A DNA stretch of 64,000 nucleotides, taken from assembly GCF_020166495.1 (NCBI RefSeq), contig NZ_JAINZS010000006.1, forward strand, positions 492,782-556,781, in the 5' to 3' direction. The translations under genes and the position numbers were made by a program. The DNA is from Robertkochia aurantiaca (GTDB lineage: Bacteria; Bacteroidota; Bacteroidia; Flavobacteriales; Flavobacteriaceae). Below the pieces are notes generated by a model. It saw only the letters and a list, made by a program, of their open reading frames with translations, did not search any database and had not been told where the DNA came from. Every line of letters starts with the position of its first letter. The first letter of the stretch is position 1. Shown one piece after another: positions 33,280 through 42,812 of the stretch.

Positions 33280-34547
33280 TGATAAAGAAGTTATTTGTGC
33301 TAGTGACCCTGACTGTTGCCCTATACAGTTATGGTCAGGAAGGTAGTGTGTCGCCCTATTCTTTCTATGGAACCGGAGAACAGCGTTTCAGGGGAACTAT
33401 GGAAAATCGTATGATGGGAGGGATGAGTGTATATTCCGACAGTATTCATTTAAATTTACAGAACCCGGCCTCGCTTTCAAAACTGAGGCTCACCACCTTT
33501 AACGTGGCAGGTTCTTACAACCGCACCAGTCTGAAATCGGATATAAATTCAGAAACGGCATCTAATGTGACGCTCGATTATTTCGCTTTGGGATTTCCGT
33601 TGGGAAATAAAGCCGGGGTGAGTATGGGCTTATACCGTAATACGGCCGTTGGTTATCGCATTGCTGACCTTAATGAGAGTGGAAGCACCCCTGTCCTCAG
33701 TCGTTATCTGGGAGATGGTGGTGTGAACAGGGTTTTTGTGTCTTTTGGTTTTGAACCGATCAGGAATCTTTCGATCGGAGCTACCGGGAACTTTAATTTC
33801 GGAAACGTCGAAAACGAACTGACGCGTATCTTTGAAGATATCCCTTACGGAACCCAGGAGATCAGCCGTTCTGAATACAGCGGATTCGATTTTAATGTGG
33901 CGATGAACTACCGAACTACCATCACCGACAGGTTAACGATGTACAGTTCAGCTATTTACGCTCCCAGTAATGAGATTTCGTCGAGTAATTTTCGACAAAT
34001 ATCTACTATCTTTGTAAATAACGATGGTGATGAATTGCCAATTGTACGTGAAGAAGTAGACCTGAGAGCCCTCGGGCTTAATTCGACCTATCTAAATATG
34101 GCCGAAAGCTACACGCTCGGTCTGGGTGTAGGGCAGGAACGCAAATGGTTTCTCGGAGCTGAATACCAATATAAGAAAACCAGCAACTTCGAGAATGAGT
34201 TCCTGGATCTTAATAATGGGGCTTATGAGGATTATGAGCGTTTTTCAGCCGGTGGTTTTTTCATCCCCGATTATGATTCGTTCACAAGTTACTGGAAAAG
34301 AGTGGTCTATCGTGTCGGAGTGCGAAATGAGCAAACAGGACTTATTGTAAATAATGTGCCTGTTTATGATTTTGGCATGACTTTTGGCTTAGGTCTACCA
34401 CTGGGTGGTTTTTCCAGCGCGAATGTTGGCTTTGAGTTCGGAAAGCGTGGAAGTACCTTTCAGGGAAGGGTAGAAGATAATTACTTCAACCTCAATATAA
34501 GTTTGTCACTGAGTGACAGATGGTTTGTTAAATCTTTAATCAATTAA
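33279..34547 (+). CDS. Predicted outer-membrane beta-barrel protein
   Basis: A 422-residue exported protein. The signal peptide (ALYSYGQEG) ends near residue 20. The mature part is rich in alternating aromatic/hydrophobic strands, with repeats of the type YNRTSLKSDIN and FGLGLPLGGFSSANVGFEFG. It ends in a strand with a penultimate aromatic-rich region (SLSDRWFVKSLIN). It resembles FadL/OmpP1-like proteins in general layout only. It follows coaX directly in the conserved Bacteroidota order. Transport function is unknown. Confidence 0.78.
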   Translation: MIKKLFVLVTLTVALYSYGQEGSVSPYSFYGTGEQRFRGTMENRMMGGMSVYSDSIHLNLQNPASLSKLRLTTFNVAGSYNRTSLKSDINSETASNVTLDYFALGFPLGNKAGVSMGLYRNTAVGYRIADLNESGSTPVLSRYLGDGGVNRVFVSFGFEPIRNLSIGATGNFNFGNVENELTRIFEDIPYGTQEISRSEYSGFDFNVAMNYRTTITDRLTMYSSAIYAPSNEISSSNFRQISTIFVNNDGDELPIVREEVDLRALGLNSTYLNMAESYTLGLGVGQERKWFLGAEYQYKKTSNFENEFLDLNNGAYEDYERFSAGGFFIPDYDSFTSYWKRVVYRVGVRNEQTGLIVNNVPVYDFGMTFGLGLPLGGFSSANVGFEFGKRGSTFQGRVEDNYFNLNISLSLSDRWFVKSLIN

Positions 34548-34582
34548 ACACAATAACCCGTATAACCCATAAAATAAGAAAG

Positions 34583-35950
34583 ATGAGAAATAAACTTTCA
34601 GTAGTTTTAGGTCTTTTGGGCGCTGTAGGCTTTTCTTACGCTCAGGCTCAGAATCCTGAGTGTATGCAAAACCTGTCGATTTTCGCTGAGCATGCGAAAG
34701 TCAAGAATTATGACGCGGCTTATGAACCATGGAAAATGGTTTATGAAAATTGTCCGGAGTTGCATTATGCCACCTACGCCTATGGAGAAAAGATTCTGAA
34801 ACATAAGATCGAAACCGAAGAGGCTAATAAAGATCAGTATGTGGCTGCACTTGCAGACGTATATGAAAAGGGCCCTCAGTATTTTCCTAAAAAATTCACA
34901 ACTGCAGGAAGTTTGATCGATATTGCTCTGCTGCAATACGACAATAAAACTGCCAGCAAAGAAGAGATTTACAACATGCTTGATAAAGCATATAAGGAGG
35001 ATCGCGATAATTTCAAGAATCCGAAGGCTTTGTACCTGTATTTCTCTACCCTGGTAGATCTTCACGGAGAAGGTAAAAAAGACCTGCAGGACGTTTTTGA
35101 TACGTATGATGATGTTACAGGTAAGATCGAGGACGAAAACCGGGAGCTTGCTGAGACCATACTGAAATATGTTGAAAAAGACTCATCAGGAACTCTTACA
35201 TCTAAGGAAGAGCGAATTCTTAAGGCAGCCAGAACAAATGGTGAATCTTATGAAAAGATCAGTGGAAGTATCGACAGTAAGTTGGGTAGCCTGGCCGACT
35301 GTGATAACCTGATCCCTCTTTACCAGAAGAATTTCGAAGAGCGTAAGAATGATGCTGAATGGCTTAAAAGAGCCGCCGGTCGTATGGATTCTAAAGACTG
35401 TACCGGAGATCCGCTTTTCGTGAAGCTCGTTGAAGCTCTTGATGCGCTTGAGCCGTCGGCTGCTTCTAAATACTATCTTGGTTCTCTCTACGAAGAGCAA
35501 GGTCAGAGTTCAAAGGCTATGGATTTTTATAAGCAGTCTATAGATCTGGAGACAGATAAGTACAAAAAAGCAAACAAGCTTTACTCTATAGCTGTTAAGG
35601 CCAGAAAAAGAGGACAAAAATCAACAGCGCGTAATTATGCGAACGATGCCTTGTCTTACAATCCTTCAATGGGTAACGCTTACCTTTTGATCGCCAGTCT
35701 GTATGCAGACAGTGCCAACGAGTGTGGTTCTACTCCATTCGAAAAGCGTGCGATCTACTGGAGAGCTGCTCAGATGGCCAGAAAGGCTGCTCAGGTTGAC
35801 CCTTCGCTGGGAGGTAAGGCTGCAGCTGCTGCCAACAGTTATGAAGGAAGAGCGCCAAGCCGTTCTGATATCTTCAGCTCAGGCATGGCCGGTAAGACCA
35901 TCAAGTTCAATTGTTGGGTAGGTGGAAGCGTGACCGTGCCTTCACTATAA
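34583..35950 (+). CDS. Exported tetratricopeptide-repeat protein
   Basis: A 455-residue periplasmic or surface-associated protein. The signal peptide ends with SYAQAQ near residue 22. TPR-like helix pairs are clearest at residues about 300-400 (YYLGSLYEEQGQSSKAMDFYKQ, KARKRGQKSTARNYANDAL, NAYLLIASLYADS). It starts 35 nt after the outer-membrane protein, with a short octamer-like ATAACCCG repeat in between. TPR proteins commonly act as protein-binding scaffolds. The hairpin within the next gene may serve as its transcription terminator. Confidence 0.82.
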   Translation: MRNKLSVVLGLLGAVGFSYAQAQNPECMQNLSIFAEHAKVKNYDAAYEPWKMVYENCPELHYATYAYGEKILKHKIETEEANKDQYVAALADVYEKGPQYFPKKFTTAGSLIDIALLQYDNKTASKEEIYNMLDKAYKEDRDNFKNPKALYLYFSTLVDLHGEGKKDLQDVFDTYDDVTGKIEDENRELAETILKYVEKDSSGTLTSKEERILKAARTNGESYEKISGSIDSKLGSLADCDNLIPLYQKNFEERKNDAEWLKRAAGRMDSKDCTGDPLFVKLVEALDALEPSAASKYYLGSLYEEQGQSSKAMDFYKQSIDLETDKYKKANKLYSIAVKARKRGQKSTARNYANDALSYNPSMGNAYLLIASLYADSANECGSTPFEKRAIYWRAAQMARKAAQVDPSLGGKAAAAANSYEGRAPSRSDIFSSGMAGKTIKFNCWVGGSVTVPSL

Positions 35951-35953
35951 GCA

Positions 35954-36511
35954 ATGAACAGAAGACATATTAAATATATTATGATGAACATTGTCACAGT
36001 TTGCGCTGTGACAATGTTTTTTTCTTGTAGGGGTGATATCAGCGAAGTGCAGGAGATTAACCGTATTGATAAGATACCTAATGGCGTGGCAGAAAACTTC
36101 CGGTTAAAATACACCGACTCCACCCACCTAAAGGCTGTTGTGAGCGGTCCGCTCTACAAGGATTTTGGTAACCAGTCTTTTCCCTATCAGGAGTTTCCTG
36201 AAGGTGTTTACGTAGAGTATTATGGCGATAATGACCAAGTGAGTACCATACAGGCCGACTACGGAATCGTTTATTCCGGTACCGATCTCATCGATCTGCA
36301 GGGTAATGTGGTAATTAAAACCCATGACGGGAAGATCCTGAGGGCTCCTCAGCTTTATTGGGATCAGACTAACGACTGGATATTCACCGAAGAACGATTC
36401 ACCTTTGAAAGCGATGAATACGATATCGAAGGGGTGGGTATCGATTTTAACAAAGAATATACTCAATTGCGGTTCCGTCAGGGGAAAGGGGATGCCGTGA
36501 TCGAAGAATAG
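35954..36511 (+). CDS. lptC: LPS export protein LptC
   Basis: Periplasmic component of the Lpt bridge that carries lipopolysaccharide to the outer membrane. The 185-residue protein has a lipoprotein signal with FFSC (Cys25) and an LptC/OstA-like beta-jellyroll of repeated strands (YVEYYGDNDQVSTIQADYG, GNVVIKTHDGKIL). Alternative starts are ATG 35981 and ATG 35984. The codons for residues 12-22 are also a perfect inverted repeat followed by T7. The gene begins 3 nt after the TPR stop. Confidence 0.85.
   Translation: MNRRHIKYIMMNIVTVCAVTMFFSCRGDISEVQEINRIDKIPNGVAENFRLKYTDSTHLKAVVSGPLYKDFGNQSFPYQEFPEGVYVEYYGDNDQVSTIQADYGIVYSGTDLIDLQGNVVIKTHDGKILRAPQLYWDQTNDWIFTEERFTFESDEYDIEGVGIDFNKEYTQLRFRQGKGDAVIEE
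35987..36022 (+). promoter_or_regulatory. Terminator-like hairpin within the lptC start
   Basis: Arms AACATTGTCACAG (35987-35999) and CTGTGACAATGTT (36006-36018) form a perfect 13-bp stem with a 6-nt loop TTTGCG. A run of seven T begins at 36016. The structure begins immediately after the ATG-ATG pair at 35981-35986 and 37 nt after the TPR stop. It looks like an intrinsic terminator, but it lies in the lptC coding region, so it could attenuate lptC and what follows. Confidence 0.7.
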
Positions 36512-36519
36512 CGCATTTA

Positions 36520-36548
36520 TTTGACTTCACCATTTTTTATTACATTTG
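36520..36548 (+). promoter_or_regulatory. Promoter before the small membrane gene and CNNM/CorC gene
   Basis: TTTG (36520-36523) and TACATTTG (36541-36548) are spaced by 17 nt and match the Bacteroidota TTG/TAnnTTTG promoter exactly in both elements. It would start transcription near 36552, 13 nt before the next ATG, independent of lptC. Confidence 0.7.
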
Positions 36549-36564
36549 AGTTCAACCATACTTC

Positions 36565-36759
36565 ATGAAATATTTTAGAATTTTTGAGATCGTTTACCTT
36601 GTGATCGCCGTGATTTCTGTGATCGAGGTCGTACAATTGTGGAATGTTAACCGCGACCGTGCCTGGATATTTGTGGTATTTGCGGTTATCTCGATAGCCA
36701 TGTTTCTTTTCAGAAGGCATTACCGTAAGAAATTTCAAGACAGAAATAAGAAAGACTAG
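36565..36759 (+). CDS. Small two-helix membrane protein of unknown function
   Basis: A 64-residue protein with two hydrophobic segments (about residues 6-23 and 33-49) and a basic C-terminus RRHYRKKFQDRNKKD, suggesting cytoplasmic ends. No family function is known to me. It sits 3 nt before the CNNM/CorC gene, downstream of its own promoter, in a block order that I believe is common in Flavobacteriia. Confidence 0.78.
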   Translation: MKYFRIFEIVYLVIAVISVIEVVQLWNVNRDRAWIFVVFAVISIAMFLFRRHYRKKFQDRNKKD

Positions 36760-36762
36760 ACT

Positions 36763-38037
36763 ATGACCCTGGAGATTGCCATCATAGCGGTTTCTTTGAT
36801 CTTTTCGGCTTTCTTTTCAGGGATGGAGATCGCTTATGTCTCTTCCAATAAGATTCATATAGAGATCGAGAAAAAACAGCAGGGAGTGCTGGCCAATGTG
36901 CTCAGGAGGCTCACGGCAAAACCTTCCCGCTTCATTGCCACCATGCTGGTTGGAAATAATGTAGCGCTGGTGGTCTATGGGTATTATGCCGGTGATCTCA
37001 TCGTTGACCTGCTATACCCGCAATACGTGGGAGCCGCATCGCTGCCGTTTAACGTGATACTTATTCAGACCCTTATTTCGACCCTGATCATCCTGATCAC
37101 GGCCGAATTTCTTCCCAAGGTCTTCTTTCAGATCTACGCGAATAGCCTGCTTAAGATATTTGCAATTCCTGCGTTTCTGTTTTACCTGCTTTTTTATTTC
37201 GTTTCGACCCTGGTGATCAGGATCTCTGATTTCCTGTTACGAGTGTTTTTTAAGACGGAAGGAGATGAGGTGCAGCTTGCTTTCTCGAAGGTGGAACTGG
37301 GAGATTACATCTCTGAACAGATGGAAGCCGCCAATGAAGAAGATGACCTTGATTCTGAAATACAGATCTTTCAGAATGCGCTGGAATTTTCAGAGGTAAA
37401 GGCCCGGGAAGTGATGATTCCGCGAACAGAAATAACAGCTGTTGAGCTCCATGAATCACCTAAGGGGCTGGCAAAGATCTTTACCGATACAGGTTACTCC
37501 AAAATTCTGGTTTATAAAGATACCATCGATGATATCATCGGGTATGTGCATTCTTTTGAGCTCTTTAAAAAACCGAAGGGGATCAAGAATATCATGATGC
37601 CGGTCGAATTCGTTCCGGAAACCATGCTGATTGCCGATGTACTGGAGATCCTTACCAAGAAACGCAAGAGTATTGCCGTGGTGTTGGACGAGTATGGAGG
37701 AACTTCAGGAATGATGACCGTGGAAGACATAGTGGAAGAACTGTTCGGCGAGATTGAAGACGAGCATGACAGCGTGGCCCTGGAAGAAGAGCAGATCAGT
37801 CATAACGAGTTCAGGCTTTCAGCCAGGCTGGAGGTCGATTATATCAATGAAGAGTATAAACTGACCCTTCCTGAAGGAGAGAATTATGAAACCCTGGGAG
37901 GGCTCATTGTGAATCACCTTGGGGAGATTCCGGAAAAGGATGAGACCATTCGCATCGACCGTTTTCTTTTTACGGTACTTGAAGTTAGTAATACCAAGAT
38001 TAACCTTTTGCATCTCAAAGTTCTCGAAGACGATTAA
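36763..38037 (+). CDS. CNNM/CorC-family membrane protein
   Basis: A 424-residue protein with an N-terminal DUF21/CNNM membrane domain (about residues 1-180), a pair of CBS domains (about 205-325; motifs VMIPRTEITAV and VVLDEYGGTSGMMTVEDIVEELFGEIEDE) and a C-terminal CorC/HlyC domain. Members move or sense Mg2+ or other divalent ions, and the old name hemolysin is misleading. GldE of gliding bacteria belongs to the same superfamily, but no gldD neighbour is seen here. Confidence 0.9.
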   Translation: MTLEIAIIAVSLIFSAFFSGMEIAYVSSNKIHIEIEKKQQGVLANVLRRLTAKPSRFIATMLVGNNVALVVYGYYAGDLIVDLLYPQYVGAASLPFNVILIQTLISTLIILITAEFLPKVFFQIYANSLLKIFAIPAFLFYLLFYFVSTLVIRISDFLLRVFFKTEGDEVQLAFSKVELGDYISEQMEAANEEDDLDSEIQIFQNALEFSEVKAREVMIPRTEITAVELHESPKGLAKIFTDTGYSKILVYKDTIDDIIGYVHSFELFKKPKGIKNIMMPVEFVPETMLIADVLEILTKKRKSIAVVLDEYGGTSGMMTVEDIVEELFGEIEDEHDSVALEEEQISHNEFRLSARLEVDYINEEYKLTLPEGENYETLGGLIVNHLGEIPEKDETIRIDRFLFTVLEVSNTKINLLHLKVLEDD

Positions 38038-38128
38038 AAATGCCGATATAATCGGTTTTACGGTTTTTATTATTACAAAAAAATGGTATTTTCGCCCACT
38101 GTAATTTGTAAAAAAACCTATTTATTAA

Positions 38129-40234
38129 ATGGCAATTCTAGAGAAAATCAGAAGCCGTTCCCTGTTTCTTATCCTGGTAATCGGACTGGCTTTATTTGCA
38201 TTCGTGATTTCCGGAGTATTTACCAGCAATGGTGCAGGAGGGAAATCGGTGATCGGAGAAGTTAATGGTGAGAGTATTTCCCGCGAGGAGTTCGGACTGA
38301 TGGTAGAGAACACTGCCAGAAGATTAGGTCCAAACGCAACCACCCTTCAGGCTGTGAATCAGGTATGGAACCAGGAAGTTCGACAGCTGATCATGGAACA
38401 GCAGTTCGATGAGCTCGGTATTCGTATCGAGAAAGACCAGATCCTTGAGGTGGTGAAGGCAAACCCGGCTCTGGCTTCAGACCCTGCCTTTCAAAATGAA
38501 GCAGGCGTTTTTGACGAAAATAAGTTCATCGAATTTATAGCGCAGCTCAGGGCTAATAACCCTGCCGGTTACCAGCAGTGGCAACTGCAGGAAGATGCCC
38601 TGATCAACGCACAGATGGAGCGTTCATACTTCAACCTTATCAAGGCTGGTGTGGGTTCAACTCTTAAAGACGGGGAGCTCAATTATCACTTTGAGAATGA
38701 CAAGGTAGATATCAGCTATGTGAAAGTTCCTTATTCAAGCATCGCAGACAGCACCGTCACGGTAACAGACAACGAGATTAAAGAGTATATCAAAGAGCAT
38801 GAAGATGAGTTCATGCAGGAACCTTCTCGTGATATTCGTTATGTTTTCTTTGCTGAAGAACCTTCTGAAGAGGATATCGCCGCGATCGAAGAAGAGATCA
38901 CTGCTCTTATCGACGGGCGAGTGGTTTTCGACGAGGCTGCCAATCAAAACGATACGCTTCCCGGATTCAGAACAACCACTCAGGTTCGGGATTTTGTTAA
39001 TGTAAATTCTGATATCGAATTCGATTCTACTTACGTGGCCAAGAAAGATCTTCCGGCTGCCTATGCAGACAGTATTTTCGTTTTAGAGAAAGGTGAGGTT
39101 TTTGGACCTTATAAAGACGGAGATTTTTATAAGATCACACGATTGATCGATCGCAAGGAGGGTGCTATGGTTAAGGCCAGTCACATACTTCTTGCTTATG
39201 ATGGATCCGGAGCGCAACCTAAAGAATCAAGAACCAAGGAAGAGGCTGAGGCTCTTGCTCAGGACTTGCTGAAGCAGGTAAATGCTGATCCTTCTGAGTT
39301 TGGAACCCTGGCTCTGGAATATTCAGACGATCCCGGTTCATCTGCTCGCGGAGGAACTTATGACGATATTCCTGAGGGTATGATGGTTCCTGAATTTAAC
39401 GATTACATCTTTGGTAATCCTGTTGGTTCAACCGGTGTTGTAGAGACCGAATTCGGTTACCATGTTATCAAGGTAGACGATAAGTACCAGGGGGTACAAC
39501 TGGCGACCATTGCCCGTGAGATAGAGCCTTCTGAAAAAACACTGAGTGATCTGTTCACTGAGACCACTAAATTTGAAATGGATGCTGCAGAGCAGGATTT
39601 CAAAGAATTGGCAGAAGTATCAGACTATGCCTTGCGCCCGGTAAGAAATATTCAGCCGTTAAACGAAAACATTGCCGGTATCGGTAACCAAAGATCCCTT
39701 GTTCAATGGGCCTTTAACGATGATACCAAAGTTGGGGCTGTTAAGCGTTTCAGCGTAAGCGGAGGCTATGTGGTAGCTCAACTGACCGCCAAACGTAAAG
39801 AAGGGCTTGCCAGACCGCAGGATGTGGCTTTCAGAGTGAAGCCTGTCATTATGAAGCGTAAAAAGGCAGAGATTATCAAGGAAAAGTATGCCGGAGAGAC
39901 TATGGCTGATCTGGCCAAAGCCGCCGGAGTGAACGTTGCATCGGCTTCAGGTCTGACCATGAAAACTCCAAATATAGCCGGAGCAGGGAGAGAGCCTAAG
40001 GTTGTAGGTATTGCTCTTGCCATGAAAGAAGGTGCTACTTCTGATCTTATAGAAGGAGAACAGGGAGTGTTTATGATTGAGGTGACAGAAAAGGAGATTG
40101 CTCCAAGCCTCGATAATTATATCACCTATTCGAATTCTCAGAAGACCCTTAACAGGAACCGCGTTTTCTCAGCAGCATATAACGCGCTGAAAGAACAGGC
40201 CGAGATCGAAGATGATCGCGCTGAAGTATACTAA
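38129..40234 (+). CDS. PpiD/SurA-type peptidyl-prolyl isomerase
   Basis: A 701-residue membrane-anchored periplasmic foldase. One N-terminal helix (about residues 10-30) is followed by a SurA_N-like chaperone domain. A parvulin domain sits near residues 345-455 (VKASHILLAYDG, GTLALEYSDDPGSSARGG, FGYHVIKVDDK). The long C-terminal region is helical. It assists folding of outer-membrane and secreted proteins. It closes the co-directional envelope block and is followed by a clear terminator. Confidence 0.9.
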   Translation: MAILEKIRSRSLFLILVIGLALFAFVISGVFTSNGAGGKSVIGEVNGESISREEFGLMVENTARRLGPNATTLQAVNQVWNQEVRQLIMEQQFDELGIRIEKDQILEVVKANPALASDPAFQNEAGVFDENKFIEFIAQLRANNPAGYQQWQLQEDALINAQMERSYFNLIKAGVGSTLKDGELNYHFENDKVDISYVKVPYSSIADSTVTVTDNEIKEYIKEHEDEFMQEPSRDIRYVFFAEEPSEEDIAAIEEEITALIDGRVVFDEAANQNDTLPGFRTTTQVRDFVNVNSDIEFDSTYVAKKDLPAAYADSIFVLEKGEVFGPYKDGDFYKITRLIDRKEGAMVKASHILLAYDGSGAQPKESRTKEEAEALAQDLLKQVNADPSEFGTLALEYSDDPGSSARGGTYDDIPEGMMVPEFNDYIFGNPVGSTGVVETEFGYHVIKVDDKYQGVQLATIAREIEPSEKTLSDLFTETTKFEMDAAEQDFKELAEVSDYALRPVRNIQPLNENIAGIGNQRSLVQWAFNDDTKVGAVKRFSVSGGYVVAQLTAKRKEGLARPQDVAFRVKPVIMKRKKAEIIKEKYAGETMADLAKAAGVNVASASGLTMKTPNIAGAGREPKVVGIALAMKEGATSDLIEGEQGVFMIEVTEKEIAPSLDNYITYSNSQKTLNRNRVFSAAYNALKEQAEIEDDRAEVY

Positions 40235-40258
40235 GAAGATTAGTAATTATACTATAAC

Positions 40259-40287
40259 AAAAGCCTCCTTTTCGGGAGGCTTTTTTT
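40259..40287 (+). terminator. Terminator after the PpiD-like gene
   Basis: Hairpin AAAGCCTCC / GGAGGCTTT with a short loop and a run of seven T directly after. It begins 25 nt beyond the stop codon. A classical factor-independent terminator. It lies before the convergent GHMP kinase gene and so separates the two units. Confidence 0.85.
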
Positions 40288-40316
40288 GTTTGTGAGATAT
40301 TTTGTCTTCAGCTCTG

Positions 40317-41300
40317 TTACAGCGATTCGGGGTGAACCATCTGCTTATAAGGAATCACGGTATCATAACCTTTCCCGATGAAATATACTGGTGTATTCGA
40401 GTCGCCGGCTGCCAGGATAAAATCACCTCCCCATGCTCCCAGGCTCTTAATACTGCCGTTATAATCTGAAAATAACCGCTGCTGTACAGGTTGTATGCCG
40501 ATGATCTTACCTACCAGGGTTTCATGTTCCGTCATGATCAGCTTGAAATCGTCAAGTGTTGAGGCTGAAACGGCTTCTCTGGTTAGTCTGTTGACCTGAT
40601 CAACAGCCGCAGACAGCTGCTTCTTTTGTTGCTGATATCTTGAGATCCCTTCCCGGCTGTTTTGTTTTTTATTGAGATATATAAAATACAGGTCATCGAT
40701 AAATGGTGGTTTGAATGCGCATGGGGTGATTTCAGGCCCTCCTGAGTTGATCCTGTAAATAATCGGTGTATTGGTCCCCGCACATGCAATGTCATATCCA
40801 CTGCCGCCAAAGGTTTTCTGCAGCAAAACGTAGGGGTCTGTTTTTGACCAGGCCGCAAGGTTATTAACCAGGGTAGAGGAGGTGCCTAACCCCCAGTCTT
40901 TTGGGAATTGCAACCGGGTTTTGATCACATAGCCTTCAGCTGAGAGAAAGTTTTGGTTGAGTTCCCTGGCACTGAAAAGCAGCTGAAGCAGGCGTAATGT
41001 CTTCGCATTATCGTTGGTTTGTATGTGCCGGTTTTCTGAGATGACGTCCGCATTCAGGGCTTTCATTTCGCTTCCGGAGTTGCGGAAAAGTCGGTGAAAC
41101 TCATCGAGGGCGATGCTGGCTTCAAACCAAAGATTCTGCTCTTCATCTAAACTGTACCATTGTAATAAAGCGCTTTGTGTTTCTTTGACTTCTAATGATT
41201 GCCCTCTGGAAGTAGGCACGGCAAGTCCCTGAGCGCCATCAAGTATAAGATATTCGCCCGTGAGTAAAAGTTTGCCGTTGCTATGAAAACTTCCAGACAT
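40317..41300 (-). CDS. GYDIA-family GHMP kinase
   Basis: A 327-residue GHMP-superfamily kinase with the family name motif GSGYDIACAG near residue 165 and the ATP-loop-like region WGLGTSSTLVNNLA. It is related to mevalonate, phosphomevalonate and homoserine kinases. It lies 7 nt downstream of the HMG-CoA reductase gene on the same strand, so a role in the mevalonate path to isoprenoids is the likeliest interpretation. The precise substrate is not established by sequence. Confidence 0.85.
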   Translation of the reverse strand: MSGSFHSNGKLLLTGEYLILDGAQGLAVPTSRGQSLEVKETQSALLQWYSLDEEQNLWFEASIALDEFHRLFRNSGSEMKALNADVISENRHIQTNDNAKTLRLLQLLFSARELNQNFLSAEGYVIKTRLQFPKDWGLGTSSTLVNNLAAWSKTDPYVLLQKTFGGSGYDIACAGTNTPIIYRINSGGPEITPCAFKPPFIDDLYFIYLNKKQNSREGISRYQQQKKQLSAAVDQVNRLTREAVSASTLDDFKLIMTEHETLVGKIIGIQPVQQRLFSDYNGSIKSLGAWGGDFILAAGDSNTPVYFIGKGYDTVIPYKQMVHPESL

Positions 41301-41307
41301 CAGTCGC

Positions 41308-42636
41308 TTAGGGTTGTTTTCTTTTGTGAGCTTCGTACACCTTGATTACATCGCTGTGGGTTACGGTCTTATTTTTGAAATACGAGGCCATGTAATTCTT
41401 TTCTTCCTCGGTGGCTTCCAGCTGATTGAGAATGTTCATCAGGTGCATTTTCATGTGGCCTTTCTGAATACCGGTGGTGATAAGGCTTCTGATAGCTGCA
41501 AAATTTTGAGCCAGCCCTGCTACGGCAGCGATCTGCATCAGGTCTTTTGCTGAAGGGTTGTCAAGTATTTCGAGTGATAGCCTGACCAGGGGATGCAGGG
41601 AGGTGAGTCCGCCAACTGTCCCAAGGGCTAAGGGGATTTCAATGGAAAAATGAAAGGTGTCTTCTTCGATCCATGCTTTTGTCAGACTGGTGTATTTGCC
41701 GTTTTTGGAAGCATAGGCATGTATGCCTGCTTCAACGGCTCTGAAGTCATTTCCTGTAGCCAGCACCACAGCATCGATACCATTCATGATGCCTTTGTTA
41801 TGCGTTACGGCTCTGTGTGGTTCTACACGGGCAATATCAACGGCTCTGACGAACTTTTCAGCGAATGAGCCGGGTGTGAGTTCCCTGTCTTCATCAAGGT
41901 CTTTTACCGGGCAGCTTACACTGGCCCTGACCACGCAATTGGGGACATAGTTCGAAAGTATGCTCATTACGATCTCGATGTCTTTTTCTGCATCATCGAA
42001 ACCATCCCATCCAACCGCTTCCTCTTTGAAGGTTGCGGCGAACTGTTCAAGACATGAGTTGATGAAATTGGCGCCCATGGCATCAAGCGTTTCGAAAGTG
42101 CTATGCAGCTGGAAATACCCTGGTAGTTCCCCGGTTTTATCGATAAGCTCGATACCGGTAATTCCTCCTCCTCGCTTTTCCATATTTTTGGTGATATGCG
42201 AGGCTGCGGAAAAGAGCTTTGGCTTGATGGCGGTAAAGAATTTTTGCAGTCTTTTTTTATGACCCTGATAGATGAAATGAACCTGACCGATCTTTTCGGT
42301 ACCCAAAACTTCCGTTTTGAATCCCCCGCGTTCCATCCAGAACTTAGCAGCCTTACTCGCAGCTGCGACCACCGAACTTTCTTCTATCGCCATAGGAATG
42401 GTATAGTTCTGCCCGTTGATCAGGAAATTGGGTGCCACCCCGAGCGGCACGTAAAAATTCGTAATGGTATTCTCTATGAACTCATCATGCAATTGCTGTA
42501 GCTTGGCGTCATGATTCCAGTATTTCTTAAGAAGGGAAATGCCTTCATCAGGATTGGAAAAATAGTGAGAGGCAAGCCAGTCGATCTTGTCTTCTTTCGA
42601 TAGTTTGGAAAATCCTTTAACCGGAGGAACCGTCAT
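41308..42636 (-). CDS. Class II (degradative-type) HMG-CoA reductase
   Basis: Interconverts HMG-CoA and mevalonate. The 442-residue length and motifs DAMGANFINSC, KGIMNGIDAVVLATGND and GTVGGLTSLHP identify the class II bacterial enzyme. In Bacteroidota it usually works in the biosynthetic direction despite the label degradative. It is the first gene of the two-gene minus-strand unit with the GHMP kinase. Cofactor preference (NADH or NADPH) cannot be told from the sequence alone. Confidence 0.93.
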   Translation of the reverse strand: MTVPPVKGFSKLSKEDKIDWLASHYFSNPDEGISLLKKYWNHDAKLQQLHDEFIENTITNFYVPLGVAPNFLINGQNYTIPMAIEESSVVAAASKAAKFWMERGGFKTEVLGTEKIGQVHFIYQGHKKRLQKFFTAIKPKLFSAASHITKNMEKRGGGITGIELIDKTGELPGYFQLHSTFETLDAMGANFINSCLEQFAATFKEEAVGWDGFDDAEKDIEIVMSILSNYVPNCVVRASVSCPVKDLDEDRELTPGSFAEKFVRAVDIARVEPHRAVTHNKGIMNGIDAVVLATGNDFRAVEAGIHAYASKNGKYTSLTKAWIEEDTFHFSIEIPLALGTVGGLTSLHPLVRLSLEILDNPSAKDLMQIAAVAGLAQNFAAIRSLITTGIQKGHMKMHLMNILNQLEATEEEKNYMASYFKNKTVTHSDVIKVYEAHKRKQP

Positions 42637-42812
42637 ATTATCTGGTGCTTTTTGAGCAAAGATAATAATATTGACCTCTGAGAGAGGCAGAGGACTTTGC
42701 TTTTTGTTATGGGGGTTTTAAGTTTTCGTATTCAAATCTTTAACTTTAAAAGTTGCCATTTATATGAAATTATTAGTATTATTGACCGCTTTAAATAAAT
42801 CTTTCCCCAAGA

